The notes beneath the pieces were generated by a model, which saw nothing but the letters and a program-made list of their open reading frames with translations, ran no database searches and had not been told where the DNA came from. The translations under genes were made by a program, and so were the position numbers. A stretch of 64,000 nucleotides of DNA from Picocystis sp. L7 (lineage: Eukaryota; Chlorophyta; Picocystophyceae; Picocystales; Picocystaceae). This document shows positions 52,521 through 64,000 of the stretch, one piece after another (within the stretch, counting starts at the first letter, position 1; each line of letters opens with the position of its first letter). Location: assembly GCA_020975725.1 (NCBI GenBank), contig QXJR01000015.1, forward strand, positions 1-64,000, in the 5' to 3' direction.

Positions 52521-55299
52521 CGTCGACCAACCCCGTGTCCTTCCCAGTCGAACCCTCTGTCTCTCACCCCCCGATCCCAAGTGGATCATGGATCGACACG
52601 ACCCGAATCCCATCCCCAGCGACGTGGCCTCCGTTGCTACAGGGGCGGACAGAGGGTGGGGTGTGCATGGGTCGAAACCCAGGTGGACCTGCTTCTCCAT
52701 GAGCGCGCAACAACACGGAAGGTGGAATCCGAGACGAAACGCAGGACTCGAAGTTTGCACACGCCTTTGATGTTCATGCACGAAGGCCTAGCCCTGCCGA
52801 TTCCACTCCACTGGGGCTCGAACACGATTCATTCAACGACACTCACTTGGACATGGTGGAAATTGCTCGAAGACGGAGCCGACGACAATCTGACTCTCGT
52901 AGCGGATTCATGCACGAGCGAAGATGGACTGGAAGACCCTCGTAGACACGAATAGAATGTTTGTACACAAGATGTACCAGGTGCGACAATGAAAGAGTGC
53001 GCCGGCCATGCTTGTAAGTATAGCACTTGTCTTCCGGGTGAAGAAGACAAAGATTGCGTATTGTGGGAGGGTGGGAATGCTTGAAGATGCTGCGTGAATT
53101 CCATTGCTACGGCATTTGTGCGTATCACTTAGGATGGGCATCTTAAAGCTCCGAGCGTTTACGTTGATCGCGTGAGTTTTGATTCGAGAAAAAGTGGAGA
53201 CGCCAATCGTGATGACCACAAGCTCGTATCGAGCAAGGATGTACTAGTACAAGTAACGCACTCTTTTTGCAAAGACCTCGAAAACACCGATTACTAAGTG
53301 GTCGCTCGTAGCATACGGGACATTCGAGAAACTCTTTGCTAAGCTACATGTAATTTTCCGAAAGGATGTTCAAGGTTTCCACAAGTTGCAGTAAATGAGG
53401 GCAAGCCAAGACGAGCCCGTATTTCACGCGCAACGTAAAACAAAACATCATGTGTTGGAGTTTTCAGGTTTGAACGAAGGTGTTTACATTTGCAAACCGA
53501 TTCGCCTACGGCAAGGCGTATCCCAATATGTATCAACATGCGGGAGCACATAGTACCGTTCCTTCTGTCTCCACTTTTGAACAAGAAGGAGAGTGTCTCA
53601 ATTTGGACCTCGCGAAACATGATTGACCAATATTGTATCACAAATAAATTGCAATACAACGATTTGAAGAAGCGCAAAGGGCTCGGGAAGCCGATGAAGA
53701 TGCCACTATATCAACAACGTTAGTTGCATTGGCCAACGTGCACGGGTCTATAGTATTTGCCGGATAGCTTTAAGAATCAAGAACGCTCAAATCGAGTAAG
53801 AGATTGTGAAATAATTGTGCGCAGAGGTGGCAAATTTAAACAATCTACTCTTCTTTTGATTGTCCGACGCACCACATCCTAAAGAGAAGCCATGTACAAC
53901 CTCAAACACATTGTTTTTCCTCAACCTGTTGAGCCATAGAATTCGAAGTTGCCCCTTCCTAGATGGTGGTAGCCCACGACTCCATAAGCACGGATAGAAA
54001 ACATTTACTTGTCCATTCATTGGCACGCAAAGACCAATGTGGAGTGCCAACAGGTTTGGGTAAGTTGCTAGAAGAAAAAATGCGAACTCAAGATTTTCCC
54101 ACGCATGTATCATGCTCCTTGACCTTACTCTAGAAGTTGTTCATAGGTAAACATTGCAAATGCCAAGTAACCATTCTTGCTTGCAACAATAACAAGTACA
54201 AGTGCATTTAAGGAAAGTTTTCCCCCCATTCTTTTGTCAAGGACCGGTTGGTTCAAAGTATGAAGCATAGCCCTATGGAGTGAAGAGCGTTTCGAGCCCC
54301 TAGCATGTTGACAAGATCACATATCTAATCGTTTTACGTTTGTGTTGTCCATCTCAAAAATAAGTAGTGCTTCCTTCAACCCACCTTTTCAGGTTGAATG
54401 CATTCTGACATGAGATGGGACAATCGAAACTAAGCCGAGAGTGAGACCAAGCATGGTTGAAGGAACAAACTTAGCCCGCATATAAAGTCTAGTTGGTGCA
54501 CTTCGTGAGAATCAATAAAGGTATCCTCAATAAATATTTGAGGCTCCGTTCGATTGTTGGAAGGCAAGAATTTTCAAAATCTCCATGTAGAAAACTACTA
54601 AATTAATAGGATGTAGTGTTTTCGTGTATGGCGTTTGTCTTTGGTTGCATTCTGTGAGCGTCAATGTCATTGTCGATACCTGCCACAAAGCATAAAGAAT
54701 AGATGTGCCGTCTAATTAGAGAAGAAACGCTGGGATGATGTAAGAAAGAGGACGATTCTGGGCTCTTTATCTCCTATTGGGTACGAGGGGGCAATCCAGC
54801 CTGCAGACGCTCCGCCGTGTATCTAATAGGAGATTGGACCATGACAACGTTCCACAATATTGCCAATGTCGGCACTACCCCTGGAGCATCAAGACTGATA
54901 ATTGCACTTGTGCTCAGTGTGAAACTGTCTCTCAACCACAGTTCATTACTGCTCAGGCAACAAGTACTTAAGCAGCAGCGATATGTACGATTGATTGGAG
55001 AGCTTGCTCCCAACTAAATTCATCAATACCCGCCCATGGAATCTAGCTCGCACATACTTGCCCCCGAGTCTTCTCTACAGTCGTCTGCATTGGCTATGGG
55101 AAGAGGAGGTTTCCGGTATGGAATGCTCTCTGTGATTCGAGCTGGGTCCAAAAGAACGTGGAAACTGGACCAAAAGGCAGCAGCTGCATGCATACATGAA
55201 TTAACTGCTCAAACATACCTATTTCTCTAAGGAAAATGTACGCAGACGTGCCAAGTTGGTGCCGTAAGTGCCACCGGCAAAGCCTGAATTCATACTTTC
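52521..55299. other. Intergenic, no gene recognised
   Basis: The first 250 bp are GC-rich and probably hold the CBS gene promoter. The rest is lower-GC with frames under 112 codons and no known motif. Confidence 0.5.
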
Positions 55300-56400
55300 T
55301 CATTCAGATTTGCTGCCTTGGTGCACTCTTCTAGGGTCCACCACCCCAATTTCTTGAAGAGTCTGCTTCTCCCATTGATGGTGTGTCTCCATGTATCGTA
55401 TCGTTCCGGATGCAGAGCGCATCACAATGCTATAGGAGACAGCGCCATTGGCATCAAACTGAACGCCCTTCAAGAGATCACCGTTGCTAACGCCTGTGGC
55501 GGCGAAGAAAACATCCCCGCTTTTGCATAAATCTTCTATGTTGAGGATGGTGTCAAAAGTGTATCCCAACTGGATAGCTTTGTTCTTCTCTGCGTCGTCC
55601 CTTGGAGATAAACGCCCTTGAAACTTCGCTCCCATACAACGCAGAGCAGTTGCGCTAATTACACCTTCAGGAGTCCCCCCGATACCCAACATCAGATCTA
55701 CATTGGTGCTGGGAGTAGCGGCTGCCACGGATGCCTCAACATCGCCATCTGTGATCAACTTGATGCGAGCTCCTGCTTCCCTGCAGCGCTTAAGAAGCTC
55801 AGCATGCCGTGGACGATCGAGCATGACCACAGTGACATCATCTATTTCTTTCTCCAATGCAAGAGCAACACCCCTGATATTTTCCTCCACTGTGTTGCCA
55901 AGATCCACAAATTCAGCAGCCTTTTTCTGCACTGCAAGTTTATCCATGTACATGACCGGTCCAGGATCATACAAGGACCCTTCAGGGGCAATTGCAATTA
56001 CAGACAAGGCCCCGTCTCGACCAAAAGCAGTTAGTCGCGTGCCATCCAACGGATCCACAGCTACATCCATGGCATCGCCTGTGCCATCCCCAACACTTTC
56101 GCCGTTGAAAAGCATCGGGGCTTCATCCTTCTCTCCTTCGCCTATGACCACCGTTCCACGCATGGGGACGAAGCTGAGAACATGCCTCATGGCATCTACG
56201 GCAGCTTGATCAGCACCCTCCTTGTCCCCCTTTCCTAACCACCTTGCACCTGCAAGGGCCCCTGCTTCCGTGACTCGAACAAGGTCCAAGGCTAAGTTTC
56301 TGGATACGCGGCGGTAATCTGGTCCCCCAGCACGTGGTGCGTATCGCCTCTGGTCTTTGATGGGCTGGCTGCTGGCCTTGACCGAGAATCTGGTCTGCAT
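55300..56400 (-). CDS. glpX: Class II (GlpX-type) fructose-1,6-/sedoheptulose-1,7-bisphosphatase, probably plastid
   Basis: 366 residues from the ATG at 56400. It removes the 1-phosphate of fructose-1,6-bisphosphate and, in cyanobacterial-type enzymes, sedoheptulose-1,7-bisphosphate, in the Calvin cycle or gluconeogenesis. Motifs: metal site GEGEKDEAPML (about residue 90), DPLDGT of the lithium-sensitive phosphatase fold (about 117-122), and GIGGTPEGV (about 236). About 30 residues before the core (MQTRFSVKASSQPIKDQRR) are rich in Ser, Lys and Arg. The frame stays open upstream, without an ATG, through SPFLQKQPRLKAESKAPT to a stop near 56515. A transit peptide beginning in an upstream exon is therefore possible. 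The protein is otherwise full length for the family (about 330-350 residues). Confidence 0.92.
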   Translation of the reverse strand: MQTRFSVKASSQPIKDQRRYAPRAGGPDYRRVSRNLALDLVRVTEAGALAGARWLGKGDKEGADQAAVDAMRHVLSFVPMRGTVVIGEGEKDEAPMLFNGESVGDGTGDAMDVAVDPLDGTRLTAFGRDGALSVIAIAPEGSLYDPGPVMYMDKLAVQKKAAEFVDLGNTVEENIRGVALALEKEIDDVTVVMLDRPRHAELLKRCREAGARIKLITDGDVEASVAAATPSTNVDLMLGIGGTPEGVISATALRCMGAKFQGRLSPRDDAEKNKAIQLGYTFDTILNIEDLCKSGDVFFAATGVSNGDLLKGVQFDANGAVSYSIVMRSASGTIRYMETHHQWEKQTLQEIGVVDPRRVHQGSKSE

Positions 56401-59400
56401 GGTTGGGGCTTTCGATTCCGCCTTGAGTCTAGGTTGCTTCTGCAGGAATGGCGAGCTGGCTCGGGTAGGTGCCCCAAGAACACCTTCAGTTGTCGATCTT
56501 TATCCTTGTAGTGGCACTCGGAGCCTCGAGATTTGTCTTCCTTGCGCATTGTGTGGTTTTCGGTCAATCTAGGTGCACGAATAGATTTCGAGTCGTCTTT
56601 CCTGCGATCGCATTCGACCACCCTTTGTCGGCCATAAGAACATCCTTTGCTTCAAGATGGGTATTATTTCATGAATCTCCAATCGGCCGTTCTGTCGTCG
56701 AGTTCAACCGGAGACGGATGTTCGTCCTCGGCATTCGCAACTCCAACGCATTCACTTTCGCTCCCTGCTGCGCACCTGGAACGATCCACGCGTGCCGTCT
56801 CTCGGTATTGGATGAAAGTGGAGGCCTTTAGAAGTCGCAGGTAGGTCGAGCACCCTCGTTCGAAGGACGAAACGCAGATCCCGTGCGTGGATGGAAGTTC
56901 CAAAGAACGTCGATAATGACGTTCCACACGCCTTCCGACACGTGTCCCCGATCGCCCTTCCGAGACCACCTTGGAAGGGAGTTTCTTCTCGCCCGAACGA
57001 GACCGTGGACCCTAGGTGTTGCAAGGACTCGAATCGTGCAACTCGAACCGTTGTCACGTTTTCGACAAGGCGCAAAGAAAAGGGGCGAACGAATGTGCGC
57101 CGTTTGGAAGACCGCGAGTACCCTTCTTTGGAAACATGCGATCGCCGCCATTTGGTGTCCACCACTTTGTTTGCAAAATGGGAGAGGCAACAATTGAAGG
57201 CCCGCGCAAAGGACGGGGTCGATGTTGGTAGGCATGAAATGGTTTTCTGACAAATGAAGCTATGCTTTTGTACAAACTGACATGATTTTTTCATATTCGA
57301 GGCATGTCTTGCTACTTGTAGAGTCAACCGTGTTCGCTCTCCCTGCGGTTTCCCTATGACGCCCGTAAACAATCTTCCACTACGTCGCATGATGTCTCTA
57401 TGTGCAAAGCCCTTGCTCATGGTCCTAAACATTGGACACATGAGGACTCGTATAGCTAGTTCAGAGAGCTACACCGCGAGATGCCGCAGTTGTGGAACCA
57501 ATTTTTCTCGTGTAGTACCCATGGCTATGCAAGGAATAACTTCCTCTTCAAAATTTAGACCCCTTTCAATCCAATTTCTCATTTGCAGAAGGGGTGTTGC
57601 TATCCGCGATACAACACAATGATGGGCCATGGATGACGAGGAATGACAGCGGTGTAGGCCGCCGTAGAGGAGGAACTTGATTGCAAAACAAGAGAAAGGG
57701 GTTGCACACTAGGTCATATTACACTTGGAAGCTCAATACAAACATGAGCGAATGGTGCAACATCCAAGACCCAACTTAAACCACCATGTCACGTCCATGT
57801 GTTAACGGCAACGATTCTCGATGCTTGGATTGGTGTAAGCATGGGGTATATGGGCCCCACTAGTGTGTTGGGCAATGGCGAAGCAATACCGACTAGTGCT
57901 CTTGAGATTGATTGCTTGTTGCCGAGGGTTCCAACCATGAAAAGGAAATACGTGGCATCTTCGTATGATCCTAGTCTATTGATTCCACACGCCATGCTAG
58001 TATGCCAAGATTGGTAACTATGCGCTTATCATTCGCTTAGTAGCTTTATAATTTTAAAACAGAACGATCAATGCCCCGACACAACCCGGGCCTCACACTT
58101 ACACTTCGATGTGGCCAAACAAATCATTCCGTGGAGTGACGGCATATTTTTTCAAGTCAACCCGGACAACACTCCTGTGTGCCTCCCTTACACTTCCATG
58201 TAGCTAACGACATATCGGAAGCATGGTAACGAAGTGGCCCTTGGCCATTGAGAAGCCGTGTGTTTCAAAGATAATCATGCATCATTATCGTGTTTGCCTC
58301 TCACAGAATCAACCAAATGACATGGGGGATGGTCCGTCATGTTGGTGAGGCCATCCCTCTTGGGCAAGAGCACTGATCTTTGGTTTAAGGAAGGTTGGAC
58401 ATTGAACTATACTTCGATTGCATGAGCAAACAAACGTAGATGGCTTTAGCGGATGGTAAAAGAAGAGATTGGCATTTGCAAGCAATATGTAGCAAAAAGT
58501 AAATAGTACTAGGTTAAGAAAGGCGATTGATGCATTCGGACAAGTTGGGCTTAATTTTATGGTGGCATGGGAACATTAGGCAATGATGCCACATGGTGAA
58601 GGAGATTCTACTTGTTCAGTTTACAATTGGAAAGTGTAGGGGAGATCTTGTTGAAACCGTCGCACCATTAGCATCGTATGTGAAGTTTATGTTCTACTGG
58701 CCGTGTGCCGACCAACTTAGGTTGGATAGCAAGTCTTGGGCCTCTTTGCGGCACTCCTAAGCCGATGGATCTAGACACTCGAATGCAGTGGGGGTCTAGG
58801 GATGGGCTTCTTGTGAGGTAGTTTGAGCCGACCCTAGCAAAATCATGAGGTGCATTAAGCATGCGAATGGGGAGAATGACAATGGTACTATTCAAAATCA
58901 ATGAAAGGAATCTCGTGTAAGCCCCGCATTTCAACAGATTTCGCCCTTCTTTATAGATTGCTAATGTTTATCTAGGTTCCGTTGAAGGGTGTAGCACACA
59001 ACAAGCGGTAGTTGGCTTCTTGTACGCTTTTCTACGGGCATGCTCACTGGTTAGAGTGCAAAGATTTTGAAAATACATGTTCGTCCAACGTGCCAATCAA
59101 GTTCATTGCATTTCATGCACGTCATGTGATGATGAAACACGCTAGATCTACAGAAATCGGATTCTTGTGTCTAGGAACTCCTACCAAAGACCATTGGTGA
59201 AGGTCCTTGGACCTTTTGACGCCAAGGGATCAAGAATGAAGACAAATACAACGATAGAGCTCATAATTGGGCACACATATTGGTTCTCATCTTACTTTTC
59301 AACAAGGTTCTGTTCCATCAAACAGTTGAATTTCATTTGTATGACGCATCAAGAGGGTACGCCTTGGACTCCCCTTGACTCCGATTCTTCATGCAGGGAT

Positions 59401-59547
59401 CCATGACAAGCGATCCTAAGGATAAGGCATTTCTGAAAATCGCTACAGCGTGGGGAAGGAAGGAGCCCTTTCCGTTCTTGGGAGGACCGAAAGATCCCCT
59501 CATTGGTCCCCTAGGACCTCACGAAGGGGAGCGATCTCGTATGATGC
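56401..59547. other. Intergenic, no gene recognised
   Basis: 56401-57250 is GC-rich with long frames on both strands (for example 229 codons at 56752-57441, minus) but no family motif, and is probably the upstream region of the bisphosphatase gene. 57250-59547 is lower-GC, decayed DNA with only short frames. Confidence 0.45.
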
Positions 59548-60194
59548 TGTAAGGGACTCATCGTCCCAGGCCCCCCATCGAGGAGCCTCTTTCTCCCCTT
59601 ACTGTCCTCAGCCGCCCACACAAGGGCAGGGGACTCGGATTTGCATGCTTGAATGGATGGTTGGGGTTGGGGTATTCCCTTACAGTAGGGAAACCCCCAC
59701 CTGTACCAGACGGACCGGGGCGAGGTTCCCCCTCACGGGATCCTCGGTTCAGCACCGATCGGTGCCCCGACCAGGTGGAGGTTTCGACCCCCAGGTCGGC
59801 TGCCCTCCACACGATCCGGTGCTCGAAACCGGGGGATCGAATCTACTGGCTCGATCCGATCGAGGGATCGAACGGCCAGGAGCGCCCCAGCCGGATGCAT
59901 CGACCAGGTCGCCGGTGCTCCACCATCCGATGGAGCACAGGAGCCGCCAGGAGATCTTGGCCCTTGGCCGTCTTGGGCGGATAAGGCCTGGCGAGACCAT
60001 CCCCCTGTGCGAGACCTCTCTAGGACCTCTCACGGGACTTTGTAATCGAACCAGAACCTTCCTGACTCCAGCTCTCAAGCGTGCTCAGGTTCTCCACGCG
60101 ACCACACCAGCCACCTTGCTCCGCCTCACGAAAAGTGCTTTCATCCAAGCTTACCGCACGGTGATTTGCCGTGCGAGTAACAAGAACCACAACA
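59548..60194 (+). repeat. 5' LTR of gypsy copy 3
   Basis: 647 bp, with about 2 differences from the 3' LTR of copy 1. The sequence directly outside is gatgc. Confidence 0.95.
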
Positions 60195-60218
60195 GAGTGT
60201 ACGGTTCCATCGATCGTG

Positions 60219-61274
60219 ATGCCCGAAGCAACCGTGGACGACACCACCTCAGTGGAAGTCCTCATGGAACGGATAAAAGAGTTGGAAGAGGAGTTGGCCA
60301 ATGCTCAGCCATCTCCTGAAGACCACAATCCAAAGCATGTCCCAGCTGAATTCAGCGACATGTTCGAAGCATTACGCAAATCTGGGGCTGTCAAGGGCAT
60401 CGAATTGCCCACGCCCACGATCTTCACTGGTGAAGAACTCAAGAAAGACCCCTATGCCTTGCATAGGTGGTACAAGGAAGTGTCTTGCTGGGTAAAAGCA
60501 AGAGTTGGCAAGGACATACCACAAGCTGCCATGGCGTTGCAAACGCTTGGCGGTACGGCAAGACTGGCCATGGAGAACAGGGAGTCATCTCATCCCGGAC
60601 AGTTGAAATCAATCGATGCGATCTTCCAGGCCCTCTTGGACATCTTCCAAAGATGTGATCCAGGCCCAAAGGCATACGATGAGTTCTTACGAACTCGTAT
60701 GCGCCCTGAAGAAACAGCCGTTGATTTCCTCAACAGGTTGTTGTCCCTTTCTGTGGTCATCAACAGCAGCAAGGACCCAACAGTCCACCGTATTACCGAC
60801 GAAGAACTTGCTGCCCGCTTCCGTGCAGGACTGCCAGGGTGGATGATGCAACAGCTTCGCGAAAAGCATCAGTTGCTGGTCAGCCTCCATCAAGTTCCAG
60901 ATGTGAGTGCATGGGGACTGGCAGGAACCGCAATGGAGATTGAACAAAACAGATCCCATGACCAGGTGACCACAAGGAAATTCAAGAAAAAGTATGTCCC
61001 CGGACGTACGAATGCCGTTCTGGACAGCAGGGTCCAACATCACCAGCCCAACAGGCAGCAGCGCTCATCGAAGCGATTTCAAGACCTGGAGGAACAAGAC
61101 AAGGATGCCATCAGGGCTCTCCAGGAAGACCTCAAGCCTTATGAACTGAAGGCCACACTGCCTTCTGGGATTCTCAAGCGATGCCGCGAGTTGTCGGTCT
61201 GCGAATCATGCCACCGATACGGACACAACAGCAAAGGGTGCAAAGCCCGCGATGTGTTCAGTCCAAAAAACTAG
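60219..61274 (+). CDS. gag: Gag protein, gypsy copy 3
   Basis: 351 residues from the ATG at 60219, differing from copy 1 gag at only a handful of residues. Same capsid region and CCHC knuckle. The A-AAA-AAC heptamer at 61265-61271 precedes the stop. Confidence 0.9.
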   Translation: MPEATVDDTTSVEVLMERIKELEEELANAQPSPEDHNPKHVPAEFSDMFEALRKSGAVKGIELPTPTIFTGEELKKDPYALHRWYKEVSCWVKARVGKDIPQAAMALQTLGGTARLAMENRESSHPGQLKSIDAIFQALLDIFQRCDPGPKAYDEFLRTRMRPEETAVDFLNRLLSLSVVINSSKDPTVHRITDEELAARFRAGLPGWMMQQLREKHQLLVSLHQVPDVSAWGLAGTAMEIEQNRSHDQVTTRKFKKKYVPGRTNAVLDSRVQHHQPNRQQRSSKRFQDLEEQDKDAIRALQEDLKPYELKATLPSGILKRCRELSVCESCHRYGHNSKGCKARDVFSPKN

Positions 61275-64000
61275 GCAAACTCCAGCGGTCAATGGGGCTT
61301 GACCGCATGGAGCCGGGAGCGTCAGCGAACGCTCCCCCAAGTATGGATCTGCCCCCTTTGAAAGATCCAGAAACCAAGCAAACAGATTGGCAGGCTATGC
61401 AGGAGCACGCTGTCCGTAATCGCCGACCAGGGCAAGTGCTGCCACTGCATGCCATCAACAACCTTACACCAAGAAAAGAATTTCTCACCTCGCAGTGTTC
61501 GTTTGCCCACAGACGATCTCCGGTGAACAGTCAAGCCTACCTAGATACTCTATCCAGTTTCTCCTTTGTGACGCCCCAGCTCTTACGAAGGATTCAAGAG
61601 TCCGATACCAGGGGCACAACCTGGAGGACAACCCAAGAATTTGTGGAATTTGGAGTTGCTGTGGGTAGCAACATCCACAAAGCACCCATCGTGAATCTGC
61701 AAATCAAGATCGACAGTTTCTGTGTGTGGCACGACTTCGGAGTGGCCCCCATACAAGAGTTCGAATGTATACTGGGCAGTGACTTCTCGAATGCTTATCT
61801 CCAGGTGCTCAATTGGCAGCAAAGAAAAATGGTCCTGCTGGACTCAGCAGGAAAGCGCCACACCGTTCACGGGGACGGCAAGTTCATCCAGGCACGACGG
61901 CTCGACTTAGTCGTCCCTGCCGCTGAAGTTCGAAAAGCCGTTCGCACACCAGGATGCCTTTACCTGATCGTACAACCGCAAGACGCTCGATGGGAGCTTG
62001 AAGCTGAAGAACAGGAGCTCCAGTTGGAAAAAAGCCAACTCAGCTCACAGGTAACACTCACAAAACAGGAACAGCAGCGATTGCAGGATTTGCTGGACTC
62101 ATATGCAGACTGCTTCCAGCCCCGGAAGGAACCACCCACTGAACGAGTCCCGGGTGAAAACTTCAGCATCCCGTTACAACCAGGAACATCACCCCAGTTC
62201 ACCCAATATTACAGGCTATCGCCATCGGAGCGCGAGGAGTTACGCAAATTGCTTGCAGAATATGTGGATGCAGGAAAGATGGATATTTGTGCTGGCTCAG
62301 CATGGGGGGCGCCCGTGATCCTCGTTCCGAAGAAGGACGGTGGATGGCGCGTCGTCTTTGACTATCGTAAACTGAACAACGTTGCGATCAAAGACAGATA
62401 TCCCCTACCGCGCATCGACGATTTCTTGCAAGGTCTTGGTGGATCCCAGTTCTTTCCAGCAATGGATGCATTGGATGGGTTTCACCAGCTGCCCATGAAC
62501 CCAGCAGACATTGACAAGACTGCAGTACAGACCCCTTTTGGTAGCTACACCTGGAGGGTGATGCCAATGGGAATTGCAAATGCACCTGCAGCTTTTCAAA
62601 GGATGATGAATAGAATCTTCGGTCACTTGACCTTTGCCAAGGTCTATGTGGACGATATTCTGATTCACTCCAGTAGCAAGGAAGCCCACTTCCAGCATCT
62701 GGAGGAGTTGTTGCAGGTGTGCAGGACTGCCGACATCCGCTTGAAGCGGTCAAAATGTCATTTTTTCTGTACCACTCTGGACTGGGTAGGTTTCCGCATC
62801 GAAAACCAAGAGCTGCGATGTTCGCCCCAAAAGCTCAACAAGATACAGCATTTCCCCAAGCCAAGGACACAGAAAGAAAATATGGCCTTTCTTGGCCTCT
62901 GCCAGTTCTATCTCAGATTTGTGCCACACTATTCAGACATTGCAGCCCCACTTACAGAATTGAACAAGAAAAAATACGCTCACGATTTCCAACGCTATTG
63001 GATGGAACAGCATGATCAAGCCTTCCAGCAACTCGTAAAGCATCTCACCACTGCCCCAGCACTGGTGCTGTTCAATGAGGATCGCCCCACTCGGGTAGAG
63101 ACCGATGCGTCCAGCATTGGGATGGGGGCTGTGCTGCAGCAAGAAATCGCCCCAGGCGAGTGGCGGCCAGTCGAATATTGGAGTCGCAAGTTCAATGCAG
63201 CCCAGCGTAACTATCACGCTGCGGAACGCGAGACTTGCGCTATCGTCTACGCACTGGCGCATTGGAGACATCTGCTATTTGGGTGCCCATTTACTGTCAT
63301 CACCGACAACACAGCATCCAAATACTTGACAACCAAAAGTGTCCAACAGTTATCGCCACGCGATGCCCGCTGGATCGAAAAGTTAGCGTACTACGCTCCG
63401 TTCAGCGTAGAGTATCGCCCTGGAAAAGAAAATGTGGGAGCCGACTATTTCTCCCGTCATCCGGTGAACGATGCAGCAGTACCGTTACGAACAATGACGA
63501 TCCTGGACCTCTGTGCAGGAATGGGCACGACACTTCGCGCCCTCGAACTGGCCATACCTGAAGATGGAGCACTCACTATCAATTACATTGCAGTGGAACA
63601 AGATCCAGATTGTAGAGCAGTAATTCAAAGGGTCTTCAACTCAGTACACTTGACCCGTCCTGGACTCTTCATACGGGAAGATATATTCAGATATGGAAAC
63701 GACGTGCGCACCCTTGCGCATCGCCGGAAACTTCCCACGGTGGACTTGCTGATTGCAGGAGTACCCTGCCAGCCATTCTCACGTGCCAAGACTTCAACCA
63801 CAGACCCGCCATTGGGCCTGCGTGACGCACGAGAGTTATTCACAGCCATCAGGGACATACGAACCCGTATACCAACAGAACACTCCTACATCGTAGAGTG
63901 TACTCCGTTCGCAGCCCACCTGCAGAATGATCTGGAGCGCATCAGCGAGTGGTTGGGAGAACCGCAGGAACACCACATGGATGAATACTCCCCGCAGCAG
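61208..64000 (+). CDS. pol: Pol polyprotein, gypsy copy 3 (partial at window edge)
   Basis: Corresponds to 2927-5719 of copy 1 and reads through protease, RT (YVDDIL), RNase H (VETDASSIG) and the methyltransferase up to motif VI (VECTPF) and slightly beyond. It runs off the window. Nearly identical to copy 1 over the shared part. Confidence 0.88.
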   Translation, partial: MPPIRTQQQRVQSPRCVQSKKLGKLQRSMGLDRMEPGASANAPPSMDLPPLKDPETKQTDWQAMQEHAVRNRRPGQVLPLHAINNLTPRKEFLTSQCSFAHRRSPVNSQAYLDTLSSFSFVTPQLLRRIQESDTRGTTWRTTQEFVEFGVAVGSNIHKAPIVNLQIKIDSFCVWHDFGVAPIQEFECILGSDFSNAYLQVLNWQQRKMVLLDSAGKRHTVHGDGKFIQARRLDLVVPAAEVRKAVRTPGCLYLIVQPQDARWELEAEEQELQLEKSQLSSQVTLTKQEQQRLQDLLDSYADCFQPRKEPPTERVPGENFSIPLQPGTSPQFTQYYRLSPSEREELRKLLAEYVDAGKMDICAGSAWGAPVILVPKKDGGWRVVFDYRKLNNVAIKDRYPLPRIDDFLQGLGGSQFFPAMDALDGFHQLPMNPADIDKTAVQTPFGSYTWRVMPMGIANAPAAFQRMMNRIFGHLTFAKVYVDDILIHSSSKEAHFQHLEELLQVCRTADIRLKRSKCHFFCTTLDWVGFRIENQELRCSPQKLNKIQHFPKPRTQKENMAFLGLCQFYLRFVPHYSDIAAPLTELNKKKYAHDFQRYWMEQHDQAFQQLVKHLTTAPALVLFNEDRPTRVETDASSIGMGAVLQQEIAPGEWRPVEYWSRKFNAAQRNYHAAERETCAIVYALAHWRHLLFGCPFTVITDNTASKYLTTKSVQQLSPRDARWIEKLAYYAPFSVEYRPGKENVGADYFSRHPVNDAAVPLRTMTILDLCAGMGTTLRALELAIPEDGALTINYIAVEQDPDCRAVIQRVFNSVHLTRPGLFIREDIFRYGNDVRTLAHRRKLPTVDLLIAGVPCQPFSRAKTSTTDPPLGLRDARELFTAIRDIRTRIPTEHSYIVECTPFAAHLQNDLERISEWLGEPQEHHMDEYSPQQ
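61265..61271 (+). promoter_or_regulatory. Putative -1 frameshift site, gypsy copy 3
   Basis: Identical in sequence and context to the site in copy 1. Confidence 0.72.

Larger units (their letters stand above)
59548..64000 (+). mobile_element. Ty3/gypsy retrotransposon with DNA methyltransferase, copy 3 (cut by window end)
   Basis: A 5' LTR, gag and the first half of pol, nearly identical to copy 1 at DNA level. The window ends inside the methyltransferase region, so the 3' half is not visible. What is seen looks whole. Confidence 0.92.

Noticed and set aside
55036-55230. 64-codon ORF and its neighbours near 54.8-55.2 kb
   Set aside because: Too short and without similarity; probably 3' flank of the bisphosphatase gene.
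56752-57441. 229-codon minus-strand ORF upstream of the bisphosphatase
   Set aside because: No family motif, and three other frames are open in the same GC-rich stretch.

Overview
The window is nuclear DNA of a eukaryote, most likely a plastid-bearing, intron-poor alga. It carries LTR retroelements, hAT, KDZ-like, PIF/Harbinger-like and piggyBac-like transposons, GT-AG introns of 90 and 121 bp, and long intronless host genes. A cyanobacterial-type (GlpX, class II) fructose/sedoheptulose bisphosphatase and a plant SOS1-like Na+/H+ exchanger point to an alga. An intron-poor red alga is one candidate, but nothing here proves the lineage.

Layout. 1-8.7 kb: a whole-looking Ty3/gypsy element (copy 1, 647-bp LTRs) sits next to an older gypsy fragment. 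Its pol polyprotein carries a complete C5 cytosine DNA methyltransferase (DNMT) domain between RNase H and integrase. 8.7-9.3 kb: three copies of a 187-bp tandem repeat. 9.9-20.5 kb: a 10.6-kb DNA element with 596-bp terminal inverted repeats, a KDZ-like transposase, a second outward-facing ORF, and a nested 784-bp inverted repeat. Its right end lies in a host gene (20.5-22.6 kb) that encodes a receptor-like protein: DUF285/BspA ectodomain, membrane segment, MLKL-like four-helix region and a truncated TKL kinase. 23.3-37.9 kb is a set of nested insertions: a Harbinger-like ORF is cut by gypsy-DNMT copy 2 (minus strand, a diverged subfamily with 605-bp LTRs), whose 3' LTR is cut by an apparently intact 6.7-kb hAT element. 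The hAT has a perfect 8-bp target duplication, an 860-residue transposase with one intron, and a 3.5-kb array of 24/54/57-bp repeats that lacks stops in several frames.

38.8-44.3 kb is a host gene island: an SOS1-like Na+/H+ antiporter (minus strand) divergent from an EF-hand/TM/DUF285 membrane protein (plus strand). 44.3-50.4 kb is mostly non-coding with decayed elements, including a piggyBac-like transposase pseudogene and a probable solo LTR. 50.4-52.5 kb holds two tail-to-tail host genes only 37 bp apart: a protein with Y-x-P-G-type repeats and a CBS-domain protein. 55.3-56.4 kb is the GlpX-type bisphosphatase. 59.5 kb to the window end is gypsy-DNMT copy 3, nearly identical to copy 1 and cut by the window edge.

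The host genes suggest ion homeostasis, calcium-linked or membrane-surface sensing, and plastid carbon metabolism, and they lie between young nested transposons. The most notable system is the retroelement family that carries its own DNMT in two diverged subfamilies, each with the methyltransferase motifs intact. Retroelement DNMTs have been reported in dinoflagellates and charophyte algae; whether this host is a separate case cannot be decided from the sequence alone.
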